Of a stretch of 64,000 bases of DNA, positions 59,835 to 64,000 are shown piece after piece. The notes under the pieces were generated by a model, which was not told the DNA's origin, searched no databases, and saw only the letters and a program-made list of their open reading frames with translations. The number at the start of each line of letters is the position of its first letter. The stretch's first letter is position 1. Origin of the DNA: Cloeon dipterum (Eukaryota; Arthropoda; Insecta; Ephemeroptera; Baetidae); assembly GCF_949628265.1 (NCBI RefSeq), contig NC_088786.1, positions 8,804,001 to 8,868,000 on the forward strand, given 5' to 3'. The position numbers and the translations under genes are program-made.

Positions 59835-62800
59835 TTAACTTGTTTTAACTTTCTTTGGTGACTTGAACAGGGAATTGATGAACAAGTAATCGGTCCAAAG
59901 TCCAAAAGTGATGAGAATGAAAAGCAAAGCCCCAACATCTAGCATGTACAGTTGGTAACAGCTTAATTTTGCGGCTTGCGATTGCAGATGGGGTGCTCCA
60001 TTGTGTTTCAGAACAAATTCAGTCCAGTAAATCGCCCTCTCCAAAGGCATTTCCGGCTGATCTCGAAAGCGGGTTTTCAATTTTTCAGCATTCAATTTAT
60101 GCCTGAGAAGGAATTATTGTATTTTTGTTTTGAAGTTACAAGCTATAAGTACTAACGATTCATTTTCTAAAATGGTGCGAATGGCCTTCATAACCGATTC
60201 TTTGGTGAGTGTTTTGAAGTCGATTCCTACTGCGTATCCTAATTTCTCTGATCTCTCGACGTTGAGCATTTGATCACCAAGCATTGGCATTCCAATTAAG
60301 GGAACTCCGAAATAGGCTGATTCTTGTGTACTTAATAGTCCGCCGTGAGTGAAGAATGCTTTCAAGTTTGAATGTGCTGAAATAAATTTTAAATCACTAA
60401 ATCAAATTAAAATCAAATTTGGTCAAAGCTATATATCGATTATAATAGCATTTGATTTTGATCCCATTTAATAAAGGTTGTCGTCAACATAAAAAATTAT
60501 ACTTATTGTTAGACAGAAAAATTATTAATTTTGTAAAATATTTTCATAACAGAAAATTTTTCTACGTTCTCAAAAACATTAATGCGTCGACACTCTTGTC
60601 GACACTCAGTTTTTGATTAAATTTGTTGAAGGTCGTTATGTACCTATATTTCAGCAAGTATAAAATGAATTTTCGTAATAAATATTGGAATAAAAGAGGA
60701 AATTAAATCGATGGAAAACCAATAATAATAATGAACGAAACTTGGGGCTTGGGCTACTCAGTCTACGGCCACAGATGCCACAGTTAGCCCTTTTCACTGC
60801 ACCCTGGACTGAGAAATCGTTCACGCAATAAAATTATAAATAAAAAATAATTGATAAGGCATTGTTTTTCTCATTTTTTAGATAATCAAAGTCAAAAGAT
60901 GAAAAACGTGGCATTTTGAACCCTAAAAAATAAATATTTTTTTGTAATTTGGCGCCAATTCGGCGCGGCTTTGATCCTAATTGAATTGAACGTAATACAT
61001 TTTGACTCATGAGGACACCCGACATACCTGCTACCAAGGGTGTGATTTTCAAATTAATTTAATTTGTTCAGAACTGAGCGTTCGTGGTGTAGTTTCGTAT
61101 GTTTTCCACCACGAGAAACTCAATTCTGCGGACTCATTTCCGTCGTTTTTGAGGTTTTGGAATTTTAATTTTGAAGTAATTTTGATACGAAATTAAAAAA
61201 AATAGTGCATTATTAGTGTGGTTTGTAGGAATTAGCTAATATTTTTTTTGTGAAACTTAAATGAAGCGAAAAATTCACCCAGTATTGCCTGCTGTGGTAG
61301 CCACTCGCTGATTTTAACGTTTTCCGGTTTACCAGGCAGTGATTCACTCTCCCACTTCCAAATCACCCTTTGCGGAAGCTCTGCAAACGCCGACACCAGG
61401 ATGTCCACCTTATTTCTTGGCATTTTGTTTCCCTTCAGCGTCGAGCCCATCGAGAAATAAATGACGCCATGCTCTGCATCATCCATAAATTGCTTGAGAT
61501 CCTGAAAGCAGAATAATTTTTAAAAATATTTCAAAATGAAATTTTAACATGCAACTACAAGGGGAAGAATTTAATTAATAATAAAGTTATCAGACCATTC
61601 CAACAAATAACGTGGATTTTGCTGTTCAAACACGCTTATAGAGATTTGTTTTGTTTCAATATTTATTGAAATATATCTTTGGCATCTTTTTTCACTTTCT
61701 ACTAACAATTTGACTATTTAAAACTAATCTGCAAACATTACAAGATATTTTAGAGCCCGAAAAATTTTTAATCTATTCTTTCAAATTTACTTTTTGATTC
61801 AGTTTTTTTTATCTAAAATTAGCCATAAAATCTCAGGAACCCTTTGGCATGTTAGTAAGTTGGCAATCCGACCACTCCATAGTTACACCGGTTACGTTTG
61901 CTGAATAGATGTATTTTTTACTTTTCAAAAATAAAATTAATACTAACGATAATATCAAAATATTTTTAAATTTACTTGAACTTTTAAGGCAATAGCAAAA
62001 GGGAGTAGCAAATTAAAATTTCTCGTTGGCTAAAAAATGCCTTCCCCCTTTCCTACAGTAAGTGCGAATAAATTCATCTTTTTAAACCTCTGGAAGTGTT
62101 TCGTTGTCTTCCCTAATATGCATTCCACCCGCTTCAATCACGTTCGGCAAAAGAGGTTTTGGGTAGCTGAGACTCGGGTGACTGTTGAGGATGATCAGGC
62201 TGGTGTCCGTCTCCAGCTCCATCACCGACGGCGTGTCAGGCCCAAAGAGCGCCTTCGCTGCTGCGTCCATCTTCGGGTAGTGCCTGAAGTACTTGCACAG
62301 GTCCACGAACAGGGTGGCGAAAAAGTTCACCATTCGTTCCGAGAAACTCATGTGATCCGTGAATGGCAGAAAAACGCTTGGAACGAATGAACTCGGCTCC
62401 GGATTATTTATTCCCATTCCAAAACCTAGGGAGCCAAGAGAGCTCACCTGAAAAATTGATGTATTGGACGAAAAATCAATTTTAGATACGTTAAAGAAAA
62501 AATATATAATTTTCAGCAAAATAAAAAAAAACTAACCACTGGAACAAATTCTGGGGTCTGTACTAAAAAACTCGATTCACAATACACTCGTGAAAATTTA
62601 AACTAAGTATTTGCCAAATAAATTACCTGAAATGGAGACCAGATTCTTTTTTTGTTTGCAAAAATTTTCTATCAAAATATTCCGTTTTTTAAATTTAGCT
62701 AACAAAAATAGCACAAAATTGGAAAAAAGCTCACCATGACCAATGGAGCTTTGTTATGCTTCGCAAAAGGAATGAGGCACTCGTTAAAGAACGTCGAGAC

Positions 62801-63876
62801 GAGTACAAGGTCGAATTTCTCTTTGAGCAACTGCCTGACCTCGGGCATCTCGGCCGCGAGAGGACAGTTGTGCGAGAAGGAGTACCACATGGACCATAGC
62901 CGGCCAAAGGTGCTCTGGCCCGAGTACTCGTAAACGTCGAACGACTCGAAGTAGTCGCGGATGGGCTTCACGTCTATTTGCCTGTATCCTATATTGGGCG
63001 CATTTTTCAGCGGATATGCTGTCACCACCGTCAAGTCATGACCCCGGTCGTGCAAAGCGGTGGTCAGGGCGCTGAACACGTGGTTGTGACTCGGCCCGGA
63101 AAAGGGAAACAGGCCTGCAAATGAGATGCGAGATTAGCAAATAAATATGGCTGTCAACTTAATTAACTAGTTTTTTTTAACTTTTTTCAAGGAAAATAAT
63201 TATTATTTGTTTTATACTTCAATTATGTGATTTTTGCAGCAAAATTCAAATAATATTTTAACGGAAGCGTCATTTTTCAATTTATTTGTTTGTGAGAATG
63301 TTTCACAGTTTATTATATATAGCTTAAAAGATTAAAAGTCAGAAAAGAGGATGACAATTATCAACAATAAAAGTAAATTTTAAAATAATAATCGCGATAA
63401 ATTAGGAATTGATAGAAAATACGGAAAATACGTTGCTGTCTCTTGATTGGGGAAAGAGATCAGTTTATTAACTTTGTAAATAAAAATCAATTGAAAATAA
63501 ATTTAGCGCAGCTGCAACATTTTATTTTTCTCTCCCAAGGTTTAAATTGCCTTAGATTTTGACACAAATTTTGACTACAAATACAAATCTCCTAAGAATA
63601 AAAAACTTATTTTATGGATTAATATGCCAATTTAGAATTTGACAAATCATACCCAGTTTTGGACTTTTTTTAACGGTTTTAGACGATTATGGATTAACTG
63701 GCTTAACATTGCATGATGAATGGATGCTCAGAAAAAAATAGTCGATTAAGTGTCTTAAATTTCAAAACCTTGAATATAAGAACAAGGACTGCGTACAAAC
63801 CTAAAATCCTGGCTGAGTTGCCGTGCTGGAAAAGAAATGCTAACGAGAAAAGCCACAATATACTCTTTAAAAGCAT
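59835..63876 (-). CDS. UDP-glycosyltransferase (UGT), membrane-bound, complete
   Basis: Six exons join in phase to 508 aa, the usual UGT size: 63876-63801, 63114-62735, 62447-62088, 61501-61279, 60376-60157, 60102-59835. Signal peptide 1-21 (MLLKSILWLFSLAFLFQHGN). ARILGLFPF then PSH follows; His35 matches the catalytic His of vertebrate UGTs. The C-terminal UDP-sugar half contains HGVIYFSMGS, WLPQQAILG, then FFTHGGLLSTQESAYFGVP and MPMLGDQ (His357, Asp381, Gln382), the UGT signature. A single membrane span (about 473-495) leads to a short cytosolic tail ending KVKTS, a KxKxx ER-retrieval type. Such enzymes conjugate small lipophilic compounds (plant chemicals, pigments, hormones, insecticides) in the ER lumen. 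The substrate cannot be predicted. A same-region ORF in another frame masks exon 1; the model here is the one that splices in phase. Confidence 0.96.
60377..61278 (-). other. UGT intron
   Basis: 0.9 kb, A+T-rich, with a stretch of inverted similarity near 60540-60610 (CGACACTCTTGTCGACACTC). No exon recognised. Confidence 0.8.
61502..62087 (-). other. UGT intron
   Basis: 0.59 kb, A+T-rich; nothing recognised. Confidence 0.85.
63115..63800 (-). other. UGT first intron
   Basis: 0.69 kb, A+T-rich; nothing recognised. Donor TTAG|GTTTGT, acceptor TTTGCAG. Confidence 0.85.
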
Positions 63877-64000
63877 TTTTCAACGAGGCGGCCGATAAAA
63901 AAGTGAACCCAAGAAAGTTCACTGCATGCAAAATAAACTCGTTTGGGATCATGCGTGGTGGGATATTAAGATGATAAAGAAAAATGATAACGATAAACAT

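Noticed and set aside
63755-64000. 81-codon minus-strand ORF as UGT start
   Set aside because: It runs through the exon-1 donor in the wrong frame. The alternative frame starting at 63876 gives a signal peptide and splices in phase into LFPFSGPSH.

Overview
This looks like a piece of an insect (hexapod) nuclear chromosome. It is A+T-rich, with spliceosomal introns (GT-AG, plus one GC-AG), short 3' UTRs ending at AATAAA-type signals, and seven conserved animal genes. The protein families, an insect-type membrane UDP-glycosyltransferase and a mitochondrial acyl carrier protein gene with two alternative internal exons fit an insect. I cannot name the order or species. All exon models were built by hand from splice sites and reading phase; no alignment was run.

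Layout. (1) Positions 1-33215, + strand: the salt-inducible kinase gene Sik2. Ten coding exons are visible (9332-33215); the exon(s) with the start codon and the glycine-rich loop lie upstream of the window. Its introns are very large, contain CpG-rich blocks in A+T-rich DNA, three dinucleotide microsatellites and seven perfect palindromic CRE/ATF sites. (2) 35570-42669, - strand: a ten-exon gene for an RS/RE-rich nuclear protein with two matrin-type zinc fingers (ZNF318-like). (3) 43345-44296, + strand: mitochondrial acyl carrier protein (NDUFAB1), head-to-head with gene 2, with two mutually exclusive exons only 31 nt apart. (4) 45671-48075, - strand: CCZ1, ten small exons. (5) 49368-54870, + strand, 5' UTR exons from about 48.3 kb: a MIF4G-domain protein of the CTIF/MIF4GD type, head-to-head with CCZ1. 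(6) 57545-58771, + strand: YPEL5. (7) 59835-63876, - strand: a complete six-exon UDP-glycosyltransferase, convergent with YPEL5.

The genes do not form a pathway; this is ordinary eukaryotic gene order with two divergent gene pairs that probably share promoters. The kinase gene, which fills half the window, is the one with the richest non-coding structure. SIK kinases phosphorylate CRTC, the coactivator of CREB, so the many perfect CREs inside a SIK gene suggest a feedback loop.

Most interesting points: the steric design of the ACP alternative exons (the branch point of the second exon sits inside the 5' splice site of the first); the CRE cluster in Sik2; a complete hAT-type MITE with a perfect 8-bp target duplication upstream of YPEL5; a constrained GC-AG intron in the Sik2 kinase domain; a strong G-quadruplex motif; and a dispersed repeat present twice, about 46 kb apart. 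I saw no CRISPR array, no bacterial operon, no rRNA and no convincing tRNA.
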